NCBI GenBank assembly: GCA_949502235.1 | Contig: CATBDC010000002.1 | Span: 92,014-156,013, forward strand | DNA from: an uncultured Lachnospiraceae bacterium | GTDB lineage: Bacteria; Bacillota; Clostridia; Lachnospirales; Lachnospiraceae | DNA length: 64,000 nt | Reading direction: 5' to 3' | Shown: piece by piece, positions 16,493-25,496 of the stretch | Numbering within the stretch: position 1 is the stretch's first letter | Layout of the letters: each line of letters begins with the position of its first letter | Translations under genes and position numbers: made by a program | The notes under the pieces: generated by a model | What the model was told of the DNA's origin: nothing | What the model saw: only the letters and a program-made list of their open reading frames with translations | Databases searched by the model: none

Positions 16493-16603
16493 CCTGTACG
16501 GTTGAGATATTGTTCGAGGGACGGAAGTTTTAAGATGCCCTGCCTGTGTGGGGAAGAACCGCCCCGAGTGGCCGTCCCTCGAATAATACTCCAACCGTAC
16601 AGG
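16493..16603. repeat. Large imperfect palindrome with 32-bp arms
   Basis: Arms 16493-16524 and 16572-16603 match at 28 of 32 positions: both read CCTGTACGGTTG, then four differences, then TTCGAGGGACGG. The 47-base centre holds a smaller GGGG-AAGAACCG-CCCC hairpin. It occupies the gap between the convergently oriented ends of nothing: both flanking genes are on the minus strand, so it lies between the DUF4143 gene and the sigma gene. It could be a MITE-like element, a structured RNA or a strong terminator. No coding sequence is seen. Confidence 0.7.
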
Positions 16604-16671
16604 TAGAAATTTTTAATCACATATTTATTAATATAAAATATATAAATATCACATATTTATGAACTACCAAT

Positions 16672-17988
16672 TCATGATAATACTACATCAATTAATTTTT
16701 CTGCTGAATCAGCTAAAAATAGCGGAATATTAAGTGTTTTTCCTTCAAATTTTAAGTTTTCCATCGAGAAATGAATGTGGAGCTTTAGCTTCTCACCGAA
16801 TTCTTCTTCATATCGTTTCATTCCCAGCCCTTCCCTGCGGGCTGCAGCGTTTACCTCTGCTGGTATAATGTCTTCTCTTCTTTGGAGGATAAAGTCAACC
16901 TCGTGGAAGGGATTGTTCTTTGACCAGTAGCGCGGTGTGCTGTTAAATTGCTCTGAAAGAGAGCTTAGGATATAGTTTTCTGCCAGTGCGCCGTTTCCTT
17001 CAGTAAAAAGCCTTGTGCCTTCTTTAAAGGCGGAGGGCGGAATCTGGGACATCCGCCTTAGGATTCCTACATCTGGAAGGTATACCCGGAAGGATGACAT
17101 ATCGTCAAAAGCAGACAGCGGAACCCCCGGAACATGGCTTCTGTAGAGTTTCCTTATGTACCGCGTATCAGAAAGCCAGTTTAATGCTTCCTCATATTCC
17201 CGTGCCCTTGCTCCCTCCTTTACAAGCCTGTAAAAAAACTTTTTATTTTCTCTTGCAAGCTGGAGGGGAATGGATCTCCATATATTTAAGGCCTTCGGAA
17301 ATGTCTTCTGCTCCGTATAGGCGGCAAACTCATGTTCATAGATTCCTGCAATCTGGGAAAGAATACCCTGAAGCGCATCCACATCCCTCTTTTTTATCCA
17401 TGTGTATACAGCCTCTGGCATTCCGCCTGTGACAAAATATATTTTAAGCTTCTCTGTCAAAAGCTGGAACCAAAGCTCATGCACCGGCAGGAGGGAATCC
17501 ACATTCTCAATATATTCGGCCAGCTCTTCGCTTCCGTCTGCTTTAAGAACCTCCGTAAAGGTCATGGGGCCAAGCTCCATAACATTGATTTTCCCTATGG
17601 GAAGAGTCCTCCTAAGAGGCGTCCCGGCACATGCAATATGAAACTGGGGCGCCTGCTCATAAAATACCTCCAGTGCGTCTGCCGCCTGGGGACAGTCCTG
17701 TATATCATCCAGAATCAGAAGGGTCTTTTCCGGCACGATTCTCTGTCCCGCAGAAAGCATCAGATTCTGAAGGATACGGTTTGCGTCAAAGACTTCTGGA
17801 GCCGCAAAAAACTGCCTGTACTCCTCGTGATCCCGAAAGCTTATATATACTGTATTTTTATAGCAGCGCTTTCCAAATTCCTTTAGTACCCAGGTTTTTC
17901 CCGAGCGGCTGACTCCCTGAAGAAAGAGGGGGCGGCGGTATTTGGAATTCTGCCAGCCGTGAAGATTTTTTAAAATTGTACGCTCCAT
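16672..17988 (-). CDS. AAA ATPase with DUF4143 domain
   Basis: A 438-residue protein. An N-terminal AAA_14-type ATPase has Walker A GVSRSGKT at residues 25-32 and Walker B LLILDDIQD near 93. A DUF4143 C-terminal half from about 220 has the nuclease-like segment HEVDFILQRREDIIPAEVN near 370. DUF4143 ends usually contain an E-x-K of PD-(D/E)XK type; here the lysine position reads Asn, so nuclease activity may be lost. ATG 17988 has AGGAGG just upstream. These proteins are common, often variable, accessory genes in Clostridia of unknown role. Confidence 0.85.
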   Translation of the reverse strand: MERTILKNLHGWQNSKYRRPLFLQGVSRSGKTWVLKEFGKRCYKNTVYISFRDHEEYRQFFAAPEVFDANRILQNLMLSAGQRIVPEKTLLILDDIQDCPQAADALEVFYEQAPQFHIACAGTPLRRTLPIGKINVMELGPMTFTEVLKADGSEELAEYIENVDSLLPVHELWFQLLTEKLKIYFVTGGMPEAVYTWIKKRDVDALQGILSQIAGIYEHEFAAYTEQKTFPKALNIWRSIPLQLARENKKFFYRLVKEGARAREYEEALNWLSDTRYIRKLYRSHVPGVPLSAFDDMSSFRVYLPDVGILRRMSQIPPSAFKEGTRLFTEGNGALAENYILSSLSEQFNSTPRYWSKNNPFHEVDFILQRREDIIPAEVNAAARREGLGMKRYEEEFGEKLKLHIHFSMENLKFEGKTLNIPLFLADSAEKLIDVVLS

Positions 17989-18104
17989 ATTTCCTCCTGT
18001 AGGTTATTGTGAATAGTTACGCATTCATATTTCTGATTATACGCTATGGAAAAAAACAATGCAATCTGATACAATGATAAATAGTAACTATGAAAGGACT
18101 CTAT

Positions 18105-18135
18105 GTTACTGTGAACGTAGTGAACAGTAAGTAAC
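18105..18135. repeat. Short palindromic repeat, GTTACTGT family, copy 1
   Basis: GTTACTGTGAACGTAGTGAA followed by CAGTAAGTAAC; the arms GTTACTGT and ACAGTAA(GTA)AC enclose GAACGTAGTGA. The same unit recurs at 63900-63926. It sits just ahead of the TtcA-like gene. Confidence 0.6.
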
Positions 18136-18146
18136 GGATTTTTGCT

Positions 18147-18884
18147 ATGACATTACAAAAGCTTTTAAGCTATACAAGAAAGGCTGTCGATGAATATGAC
18201 TTAATCTCCGAGGGTGACCGCATCGCCCTTGGAATCTCCGGGGGCAAGGACAGCCTCGCCCTTCTGTACGCCCTACACGGCCTGAGGCGATTCTACCCGA
18301 AGCATTTTGAGCTTGGGGCGGTTACTGTTGACCTGGGCTATCCGGAATGTGATTTCACCCCTGTCGCAGAGCTTCTAAAGGAGCTTCATGTGCCTTATGA
18401 GGTTGTAAAGACAGACATTGCCCATATTCTGTTCGAGGAGCGTAAAGAAAGCAGTCCCTGCTCCTTATGCGCAAAAATGCGCAAAGGAGCCCTCAACCAG
18501 GCTGTAAAGGAAATGGGCTATAATAAGGTGGCCTACGCCCATCACAAGGATGATATTGTAGAGACAATGCTTCTTTCCCTTCTGTTTGAGGGAAGGTTCT
18601 ATTCCTTTTCCCCGAAAACCTATCTGGATCGCATGGATCTTACAGTGATACGCCCCATGATGTTTGTAGAGGAGGCAGAGGTAATCGGATTTAAAAACAA
18701 ATACAGTCTCCCCGTTGTGACCAGCAGATGCCCTATTGACGGCTTCACAAAGCGTCAATACGCAAAGGAACTTGTAAAAAGCTTAAACCAGGAGCATCCC
18801 GGGGCAAAGCAGCGGATGTTTACTGCCATTTTAAACGGAAAAATAGAGGGATGGCCTAAGCGCATCCCCCATGTAAGATCGTAA
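18147..18884 (+). CDS. TtcA/TilS-family tRNA-modifying ATP pyrophosphatase
   Basis: A 245-residue N-type ATP pyrophosphatase. The PP-loop SGGKDS is near residue 32, a PCSLCAKMRKG motif near 108 carries the paired cysteines typical of TtcA, and a further cysteine appears in SRCPIDG near 196. TtcA uses an iron-sulfur cluster to thiolate cytidine 32 of tRNAs. Whether this member does that or is a related sulfurtransferase cannot be settled. The ribosome binding site is weak (CGGA), and a palindromic repeat lies immediately upstream. The gene is alone on the + strand between minus-strand genes. Confidence 0.82.
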   Translation: MTLQKLLSYTRKAVDEYDLISEGDRIALGISGGKDSLALLYALHGLRRFYPKHFELGAVTVDLGYPECDFTPVAELLKELHVPYEVVKTDIAHILFEERKESSPCSLCAKMRKGALNQAVKEMGYNKVAYAHHKDDIVETMLLSLLFEGRFYSFSPKTYLDRMDLTVIRPMMFVEEAEVIGFKNKYSLPVVTSRCPIDGFTKRQYAKELVKSLNQEHPGAKQRMFTAILNGKIEGWPKRIPHVRS

Positions 18885-18922
18885 CATCCATATTCCGGAT
18901 ATAACCATCCAGACTGCCTGTA

Positions 18923-19567
18923 TTACAGAACCCTTTTCCCTTCCTGCTCCTTTAATTCAACCAGCATTTTTATGGCCTTTGCGGTTCCGTCAATACCAAG
19001 TAGCGAGCTGTCCAGGCAGGCATGATAGCTCTCTGCGGCTCCCCACTTCTTATTACTGTAATAGTTATAATAGCTGGCGCGTTTTTTATCTGTCTTTATA
19101 ATCAAATCTTTTGCCTTTACATCCGTCAGATCATAAATACGGGCAATGCGCCTTATCTTGGCATCCATATTTGCATGGATAAAGAGGCTTAGGACATTGT
19201 CATATCCCTCCAGTGCATAATCCGCGCAGCGCCCTACCAGAATACAGGGACCTTCATCCGCAATCTTCTTGATCGCGTCAAACTGCGCAAGAAATACTTT
19301 ATGGTTAATGGGCATATCCGTATAACTTCCCGAAGTATATCCCAGGGAATAGGTATCCATAACAAGCGAATATAAAAAACTGCTTGTGGGCTTCTCGTCA
19401 TGTGTTTCAAATAATTCCTGACACAGCCCGCTCTCCTTCGCGGCCCGGTCAAGCATTTCCTTATCGTAAAGCTTGATCCCAAGCTCATCTGCCACCTTAT
19501 ACCCAATCTCCCGGCCGGCGCTGCCGTACTGTCTTCCAATAGTTATAATTGTATTTGTTTTTGCCAT
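18923..19567 (-). CDS. Cytidylate kinase-like family protein
   Basis: A 214-residue P-loop protein of the cytidylate-kinase-like family. ITIGRQYGSAGREIG near residue 7 replaces the usual GxxGxGK loop, the lid-like basic segment KRASYYNYYSNKKWG lies near 165, and VGRCADYAL near 107. These proteins are widespread in Clostridia and have no confirmed substrate. ATG 19567 is ten bases after AAGGAG; a GTG nine bases upstream is too close to it. The neighbours give no operon hint: it is convergent with the TtcA-like gene and followed upstream by rluD after a 60-base gap. Confidence 0.85.
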   Translation of the reverse strand: MAKTNTIITIGRQYGSAGREIGYKVADELGIKLYDKEMLDRAAKESGLCQELFETHDEKPTSSFLYSLVMDTYSLGYTSGSYTDMPINHKVFLAQFDAIKKIADEGPCILVGRCADYALEGYDNVLSLFIHANMDAKIRRIARIYDLTDVKAKDLIIKTDKKRASYYNYYSNKKWGAAESYHACLDSSLLGIDGTAKAIKMLVELKEQEGKRVL

Positions 19568-19630
19568 ACTGATCACGCTCCTTTATAAACATAAATGGCT
19601 GCAACATTTATATCATATTATACAATAATT

Positions 19631-20560
19631 TCACATAAATGTATAGAATTTTTTGCTAATATAACTCAATAACTCTACAAAATAAGAAGGCAGGGGCGCC
19701 TCCACCTCAAGATATTCTCCTGTCCGGGGATGAATGATTCCTAAAGTCTTTGCATGAAGCGTCTGCCCTACAAGCTTTGGAAAGGGACATTTCTTCGGCC
19801 CGTATACCCTGTCCCCTGTAATGGGATGGCCGCTTTCTGCCATATGGACGCGGATCTGGTGGGTTCGTCCTGTTTCAAGCCGGCATCTTATATACGTATA
19901 ATCTCCAAAACGTTTCAGCACCTCATAATGGGTAATGGCCGTCCTGCCGTTTTTTGAGTGGGTGCTCATCCTTTTTCTATCCACAGGATGCCTCCCAACA
20001 GGTGCGTTAATAACACCGGCATCCTCCTTTATATTCCCGTGGACAACCGCCTCATAGACACGGTTGATAGAATGTTCCTTAAGCTGCAGGGACAGGCTCT
20101 GATGAGCCATGTCATTTTTGCATACAACAAGAGAGCCCGTGGTGTCCATGTCAATCCGATGGACAATTCCGGGACGCCTGCTTCCTCCTATGCCGGACAG
20201 CTCGTCCTTACAATGATACATAAGAGCGTTTACAAGAGTTCCCGTATAATGCCCCGGCGCAGGATGCACCACCATCTGCTTGGGCTTATTTACTATAATA
20301 ATATCTCTGTCCTCATAAAGAATATCAAGAGGAATCTCCTCCGGAACGATCTCTAAGTCCTTTGTCTCCGGAAGAGATACCTCGGCTCTGTCCCCGAGGG
20401 CAAGCCTGTAGCTTGCTTTTACAGGCTTCCCGTTTATTTTTATATGGCCATCCTTAATCAGCTTTTGGATGTAGGAGCGGGACGCCGCTTCTATCTCCCC
20501 GGCAAGAAACCTGTCAACCCTTTCTCCCTCTTCATTTTCTACTGTGAAGTATTCGTTCAA
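19631..20560 (-). CDS. RluD-family 23S rRNA pseudouridine synthase
   Basis: A roughly 309-residue protein. An S4 RNA-binding domain spans residues 1-70 (RVDRFLAGEI, IKDGHIKINGKPVK), followed by the RluA/RluD catalytic domain with the aspartate in HRIDMDTTGSLVV near 135 and GRTHQIRVHM near 210. It isomerises uridines in 23S rRNA. The TTG at 20560 is chosen because AAGGAGGAGGAG immediately precedes it and the next ATG is far upstream inside lspA. It overlaps lspA by 29 bases, giving the common lspA-rluD pair. Confidence 0.92.
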   Translation of the reverse strand: MNEYFTVENEEGERVDRFLAGEIEAASRSYIQKLIKDGHIKINGKPVKASYRLALGDRAEVSLPETKDLEIVPEEIPLDILYEDRDIIIVNKPKQMVVHPAPGHYTGTLVNALMYHCKDELSGIGGSRRPGIVHRIDMDTTGSLVVCKNDMAHQSLSLQLKEHSINRVYEAVVHGNIKEDAGVINAPVGRHPVDRKRMSTHSKNGRTAITHYEVLKRFGDYTYIRCRLETGRTHQIRVHMAESGHPITGDRVYGPKKCPFPKLVGQTLHAKTLGIIHPRTGEYLEVEAPLPSYFVELLSYISKKFYTFM

Positions 20561-21047
20561 GCTCCTCCTCCTTATAGTAAAAACACAATAAAACAAATAA
20601 TAAAAATGCCGCGGCAGTCACGAAAATATCCGCAACATTAAAGATAGGGAAATCAATCAGCTTAAAATAGAAAAAATCCACCACATAATTGAGCCTCACC
20701 CGATCAATAAAATTACCCAGCGCCCCCGCAGTAATAAGAACTGCACAGGCACGTAAGGGAACATATCGCTTTTCCATGGGAACACGCGCATAAAACCAGA
20801 TGACAGCAGCACAGATAACAGCCACGCTGCAGAAGAAAAAAATCCTCTGGTTCTGAAAGAGCCCGAATGCGGCCCCCCTGTTCTCAAGATATTCCAAATG
20901 GAAAACATTCTTTATAATAATATATGGCTCCTTCCCCTTTAGCCTGGCAAGAGCAAAATATTTTGTAATCTGGTCAAAAAAAACTCCCGCCGCAATACAG
21001 ATTACGGCAGTCAGATAATATCTTACACGGCTGTACTGATTCTTCAT
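20532..21047 (-). CDS. lspA: Lipoprotein signal peptidase
   Basis: A 171-residue aspartyl peptidase with four membrane spans. The catalytic aspartates are Asp115 (GNFIDRV) and Asp140 (FNVADIF), and the conserved NRGAAFGLF is near residue 56. It cleaves lipoprotein signal peptides after lipid attachment. The start at 21047 follows GAGG at six bases; an ATG at 21059 is the alternative. The 3' end runs into rluD. Two to three bases separate it from ylmH, so all are co-transcribed. Confidence 0.95.
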   Translation of the reverse strand: MKNQYSRVRYYLTAVICIAAGVFFDQITKYFALARLKGKEPYIIIKNVFHLEYLENRGAAFGLFQNQRIFFFCSVAVICAAVIWFYARVPMEKRYVPLRACAVLITAGALGNFIDRVRLNYVVDFFYFKLIDFPIFNVADIFVTAAAFLLFVLLCFYYKEEELERILHSRK

Positions 21048-21062
21048 AATCATCCTCATGCT

Positions 21063-21812
21063 TCACATATATTTTCGGACGGAAATCAGATACCGCCCTT
21101 TTTTTGTTTCAGAAAGGATTCCGTCATAGACAGCTTTTCCTGTCCCTCTTACGGATATAATGTCTCCCTCCTTTAAATGATACCCGTTGCTTGTAATAAG
21201 CTTCCCGTTTACGAATACCTTCCCGCCTTCAATAAGCGGAACAAGCCTGCTTCTTGACAGAGGAAAGCAGACAGAAAGCACCGTGTCAAGACGCACGGAG
21301 GGCACAGTACCCTTGATGCTTTCATAGCGGGGAGTATAGGTAATATCTGAGGTTTCCTGCACGGAAGCCTTTACGGATGTATGCCTGACACGCGTGAGGC
21401 TCTCCGCAATATATCCCGCGATCTCTTCCTTTGCAAATACAACTGCCCCGCCCTCATCCGCCAGAATATCCCCCAGTCTGCACCTGTCTATTCCAAGGTT
21501 CATAAGAGAGCCGAGATAATCCCTGTGGGTAAGCTCCTCTGCAAAACGCTTATTTAAAGGTGTAACCCTCACTGCCTTTACCGGGTACGAAAAACAAAGA
21601 GCATCAGGTAGAAATGCAGCCATCTGACGCTCTGATAGTTCGTATCCTCCATATGTTTCATAACCTGCCGGAAACATATACTTTGGTATCGTATGAAGTA
21701 TATTAAGTTCATTCAGATTCAAAAAATCTGAAAATGTCACAAATCCTCTGCTGTATGCCTGATTTGATAATTCGATCAGACGCTTTTTAAGCATATCCTC
21801 TTCTTTTCCCAT
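21063..21812 (-). CDS. ylmH: S4-domain RNA-binding protein YlmH
   Basis: A 249-residue protein: a YlmH central domain (residues 1-165) and a C-terminal S4 domain at about 170-245 (RLDTVLSVCFPLSRS, LIEGGKVFVNGKL, LKEGDIISVRG). YlmH homologues rescue stalled ribosome subunits and are usually encoded beside sepF and divIVA. Here it follows sepF and ylmE. It is one of a compact minus-strand run from ylmE to rluD. The frame start (MGKEEDM) lies 18 bases after sepF. Confidence 0.9.
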   Translation of the reverse strand: MGKEEDMLKKRLIELSNQAYSRGFVTFSDFLNLNELNILHTIPKYMFPAGYETYGGYELSERQMAAFLPDALCFSYPVKAVRVTPLNKRFAEELTHRDYLGSLMNLGIDRCRLGDILADEGGAVVFAKEEIAGYIAESLTRVRHTSVKASVQETSDITYTPRYESIKGTVPSVRLDTVLSVCFPLSRSRLVPLIEGGKVFVNGKLITSNGYHLKEGDIISVRGTGKAVYDGILSETKKGRYLISVRKYM

Positions 21813-21830
21813 GACAGACCACCTTAACCT

Positions 21831-22385
21831 CTAAAATCTGGACCGCATGGACGATGCGTCAAAGGATGTATTCAGAAGATCCTGCAGATCTCCTGATATA
21901 TCAACATTTGTCGGAGTCACAAGGAATATGTAATTAGATATCTTCTGGAGATTTCCGCTGATAGCATAGGCAGCGCCGGATGTAAAATCAATAATCCTCT
22001 GGGCAATCTCAAGGTCAAGCCCTTCAAGGTTCAAAATAACAGTTCTCCCGTCTAAAAGCGTCTCCGTAATTTCCCTGGCATCTTCGACAGATGTCGGCCT
22101 GATTACACACACCTCCATACTTACATTAGAGGCCCTCCTTGCCGGCTGGCGCATGGGTGTTATTTTACTGTTACTGCCGGAACGGGAATTTCTTGAAGTC
22201 CTTGCCGGAGGATTGTATTCTTCTTCCTCATCATCATAATCATTATAATTTTTTTCCTTACGGAAAAAGCTTCTTTTCGGCTTTTCTTCATATTCATCAT
22301 CATAATCGTCATCATAGAAGTCGTCATCATAATCGTCATCATCATTTAACTTCATGATGTCCATAAACTTATCCAATACTCCCAT
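21831..22385 (-). CDS. sepF: Cell division protein SepF
   Basis: A 184-residue SepF. A short amphipathic membrane-binding N-terminus (MGVLDKFMDIMKL) is followed by a very acidic, disordered linker of Asp/Tyr repeats (residues 14-60). The conserved C-terminal domain covers about 88-175 (VIRPTSVEDAREITETLLDG, VILNLEGLD, AQRIIDFTSGAAYAI). SepF bundles FtsZ filaments at the septum. The Asp-rich linker is longer than in Bacillus. It is co-transcribed with ylmE and ylmH. Confidence 0.95.
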   Translation of the reverse strand: MGVLDKFMDIMKLNDDDDYDDDFYDDDYDDEYEEKPKRSFFRKEKNYNDYDDEEEEYNPPARTSRNSRSGSNSKITPMRQPARRASNVSMEVCVIRPTSVEDAREITETLLDGRTVILNLEGLDLEIAQRIIDFTSGAAYAISGNLQKISNYIFLVTPTNVDISGDLQDLLNTSFDASSMRSRF

Positions 22386-22397
22386 TTATTACTTCTC

Positions 22398-23102
22398 CTA
22401 TCCTGCATTTGTTTGAGTGTAATCCCGCGCCCCAAATATTCCGGTTCCTACACGTACCATTGTTGCTCCCTCTTCAATGGCCACCTGGTAATCATTAGTC
22501 ATACCCATCGACAGTACACTCATATTGATATTATGTGCGTTTTTTGCCGCAATGTCAACAGATAATTTTCGTAAATGCGCGAAAACAGGACGGTTTTCTT
22601 CTGGATTTTCTACATAAGGCGCTATTGTCATAAGGCCTTTCACCCTGATATGGGGAAATTTAGAAACCTCATCCACAAATTCATCAAGCTCCTGTGGCCT
22701 AAGTCCGAATTTACTCTCTTCTCCCGCAACATTTACCTCAATCAGGATATCTGCAGTGAGCTTCCTCTTTGCCGCCTCCTTCTCAATTGCTTCGGCAAGG
22801 CGTATGGAATCAACAGAATGGATAAGCTCTGTCTTCCCAATGATATATTTTATTTTGTTTCTCTGCAGATGCCCGATCATGTGCCAGCGGATATCTTTTG
22901 GGAGCAGGTCATATTTTTCGGCAAGCTCCTGCACCTTATTTTCCCCGAAAATGCGCACTCCGAGGCGGTATGCCTCTTCGAGGGTCCCTGCCGGCTTTGT
23001 CTTGCTGACCGCAATCAGCGTCACCTCTTCCCTTAAACGCCCGCTTCTTTCGCAGGCCTTAAGAATTTCCTCTTCTACATGTTCAAGATTTTCCTTCAGC
23101 AT
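22398..23102 (-). CDS. ylmE: YggS/YlmE-family PLP-binding protein
   Basis: A 234-residue single-domain TIM barrel of the PLP homeostasis family. The PLP lysine is in LIAVSKTKP near residue 34, with FGENKVQEL near 53, HMIGHLQRNK near 76 and SMGMTNDYQVAIEEGA near 200. It manages free pyridoxal phosphate rather than catalysing a known reaction. A strong AAAGGAGG precedes the ATG. It sits in the ylmE-sepF-ylmH order seen across Firmicutes. Confidence 0.94.
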   Translation of the reverse strand: MLKENLEHVEEEILKACERSGRLREEVTLIAVSKTKPAGTLEEAYRLGVRIFGENKVQELAEKYDLLPKDIRWHMIGHLQRNKIKYIIGKTELIHSVDSIRLAEAIEKEAAKRKLTADILIEVNVAGEESKFGLRPQELDEFVDEVSKFPHIRVKGLMTIAPYVENPEENRPVFAHLRKLSVDIAAKNAHNINMSVLSMGMTNDYQVAIEEGATMVRVGTGIFGARDYTQTNAG

Positions 23103-23115
23103 CTTTTATCCTCCT

Positions 23116-24486
23116 TTAAAATACAACGTCATTTTCCCTCACATCCGCCCCTGTAAGAGCAATGTGATCATAATTTGACAGTCCGTAATCATTTCCTGAT
23201 TCTACAATGTAGTATTCTTCGCTTTCACACAGAATATCAACCTCTTTAAATACTGCATATCCTTTATTAATGTTGTAAACCCCCTTCAGGGATTTCTTCT
23301 CCTTTAGTTCATATGTATCATCAGAATCTGTCTTTCTAAGGACACTCCCCTCCTCAAACACATCCGGGTTAAGATAAACCAGACTATTTTCATTATCTCT
23401 GTAATACACATCTGCCTTCCTGAACTCTGTATTTCCTCCCTTCGCACCCAGCAGAACCCCCTGTTCCCTGCTGTTTCCTCCCTGGGTCAGAAAGGATTCG
23501 GGAACAACATAAAAGTCCTTCTCTACTACCGCAGATTTTGGAATCTTAAGACCAGACTCATCTTCTATGATAAGCTCAATATCAAGATACCTTTCCTTCG
23601 CATAGCGTACCATGGAAGACTCAAAGGTAAGAAAGGCCAGGTCTGCATCCGGCGTATTATAAACGGCCAGATCTGCCATCGCTGTTTCATGATCCTTTGA
23701 AAACTGTACACGGATGCTGTCCATAGTAATAAGCTCCTTCGCCGCCTCATCCTCCAGCACAATCACAAGAGTCCAGGTATCCTCCGTGATCACCTTGTAA
23801 ACCGGATCTCCTGCTTTCACACTGGTATTATTTTGATATTCGAAGGGCTCATAATTCTGTTTTTCGATCATCTCGCGGGTTACATCGCTTAAGGTAATCC
23901 CTTCATATCCGTCTGTCCCGTAGATAACGATTCCTGGCGTACCTGCCTGAAAAACAGTGAGCCCTTCTGCACCGGCTGACAGCATGACGCTTAGCTGTTC
24001 CTGTCTGCTCTGGTTTGATGTCTTCTCCAAAATGGCGCCAATATTGTCCTTTAGTGTATATACATCATGAAACTGCACAGGATGGAAATTTTCCGTAAAA
24101 TCCTGCGTCTTAACCAGAACCGCGTCCCTCTCTTCTGCGGAAAGCTCCTCTTTTCTTTCCGACTCTGTGTCAGTAAAGTCAAGCTTTTCTTTTGACAGGG
24201 AATACACGGATGTCTTTGCTCCTGCCTTGCTTCCCTCAGGAGCAAAATAATTCACATAGCCGTCTTCTGCTGCAGATACCACCGTTTCACTTCTTACAAT
24301 AAAGCCTGTATAAGCATTATCCTTTAAAATACTGCCCTCCCGTACCTCATAGGCAGAGATGTGGGGACCGGTAAGATATAAAAGAACCGTAACTGCAAGA
24401 TAAATAAATACAACTCCGAAAATAACAACTCCGATATTAATATTCCATCTTTTCCGAAATACTGTGACCTCTTTCTTTCCCGCCAA
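23116..24486 (-). CDS. HlyD-like membrane-anchored protein of the sepF cluster
   Basis: A 456-residue protein with one N-terminal membrane span (residues 17-40) and a long extracytoplasmic part with HlyD-type half-lipoyl features: GYVNYFAPEGSKAG near 75 and SVKAGDPVYKV near 217. It is commonly annotated as an efflux adaptor, but no ATPase or permease is beside it, and its steady position next to ylmE-sepF in Clostridia points to an envelope or division role. TTG 24486 is the start, eight bases after AGGAGG; no nearby ATG exists. Function unproven. Confidence 0.75.
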   Translation of the reverse strand: MAGKKEVTVFRKRWNINIGVVIFGVVFIYLAVTVLLYLTGPHISAYEVREGSILKDNAYTGFIVRSETVVSAAEDGYVNYFAPEGSKAGAKTSVYSLSKEKLDFTDTESERKEELSAEERDAVLVKTQDFTENFHPVQFHDVYTLKDNIGAILEKTSNQSRQEQLSVMLSAGAEGLTVFQAGTPGIVIYGTDGYEGITLSDVTREMIEKQNYEPFEYQNNTSVKAGDPVYKVITEDTWTLVIVLEDEAAKELITMDSIRVQFSKDHETAMADLAVYNTPDADLAFLTFESSMVRYAKERYLDIELIIEDESGLKIPKSAVVEKDFYVVPESFLTQGGNSREQGVLLGAKGGNTEFRKADVYYRDNENSLVYLNPDVFEEGSVLRKTDSDDTYELKEKKSLKGVYNINKGYAVFKEVDILCESEEYYIVESGNDYGLSNYDHIALTGADVRENDVVF

Positions 24487-24505
24487 GCCTGTTTCCTCCT
24501 ACAAA

Positions 24506-25429
24506 TTACAAATAACGAAGCGCCGCCCCTGACAGATAATGGAATTTCTTTCCCTGATATGCTCCTTGTCTCTGCATCTCATCCAAAAGCTCGCTTTTAA
24601 GCTTCCACCAGCTCATCCCCCAGTTAGAAAATACTGCATCCTCCTCCGGCACTCGGCTAAACAGCCTTTCTACGGCTATGTCAGGGGAAAGATATTCAAG
24701 GAAAAGAATCAGGCGCCTGATATATTCTTCCTTTTCGCATATGGATATTGTACCATTTTCAAAAGCTTCGCACAACCTTGTGTTTTTTGCAATATAAAGA
24801 GAGTGGATTTTTACCGTATCTGTATGCAAAGCTGACAGAAGCTTGGCAGTCTCCACAGCATCCTCACTCGTATCGCCTGGAAGATTTAAAATGACATGCG
24901 TACATATTTCAAATCCGTATCTGCGGATATGAAGCACTGCGTCAATATATTCCGCAAGGGTATGGCCCCTGTTTATCCGGGCAAGGGTGTGATAATTTGC
25001 TGTCTGAAGTCCAAGTTCAATGGTAATATCTTTATCCCGGAGCTCCTTAAGTATTTTTAAATATTCTTCTCCGATACAATCCGGCCTTGTGGAAACAGCA
25101 ATCCCTGCAATATCCGGAACCTCTGACGCCTCCTCAAGATAACGTCTGAAATCCTCTGCAGGCAAAAAAGTATTTGTATAATTCTGGAAATATGCAATAA
25201 ATTTGTGTACATTATACTTTTTTTCAATTAATTTACGGGTTTTTAAAAGTTGTTCCTTAACAGGAACACTATTATTTAAGGCTTCAAATCCCGTACCCTT
25301 TTCTGAACAGAAGTCACATCCTCTTCCTCCTCTTACGCGGTTCGGGCATGTAACAGGAAGATTTACCGGAAGCTTATACACCTTTTCACCATATTTATTT
25401 TTTAAATAATCTGAATAAGAATAATACAT
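24506..25429 (-). CDS. YhcC/YtqA-type radical SAM protein (TIGR01212 family)
   Basis: A 307-residue radical SAM enzyme. The cluster cysteines follow the family's wide spacing: Cys28 (TCPNRVRGGRG) and then CDFC near residue 39-42. AYFQNYTNTF near 80 and ELGLQTANYHTL near 140 are also typical. The members' substrate is not established. AAAGGTG lies five bases before ATG 25429. It lies upstream of the HlyD-like gene by 19 bases, so they are probably co-transcribed. Confidence 0.88.
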   Translation of the reverse strand: MYYSYSDYLKNKYGEKVYKLPVNLPVTCPNRVRGGRGCDFCSEKGTGFEALNNSVPVKEQLLKTRKLIEKKYNVHKFIAYFQNYTNTFLPAEDFRRYLEEASEVPDIAGIAVSTRPDCIGEEYLKILKELRDKDITIELGLQTANYHTLARINRGHTLAEYIDAVLHIRRYGFEICTHVILNLPGDTSEDAVETAKLLSALHTDTVKIHSLYIAKNTRLCEAFENGTISICEKEEYIRRLILFLEYLSPDIAVERLFSRVPEEDAVFSNWGMSWWKLKSELLDEMQRQGAYQGKKFHYLSGAALRYL

Positions 25430-25496
25430 TTTTTCACCTTTCCGGGAATAAATTTTTTTCCTTTGAGAAATACTATGTTCTTAAAGGAGGGATAAT

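Noticed and set aside
22139..22357. Histidine-rich plus-strand frame opposite sepF
   Set aside because: It is the antisense reading of the Asp-rich linker codons of sepF.
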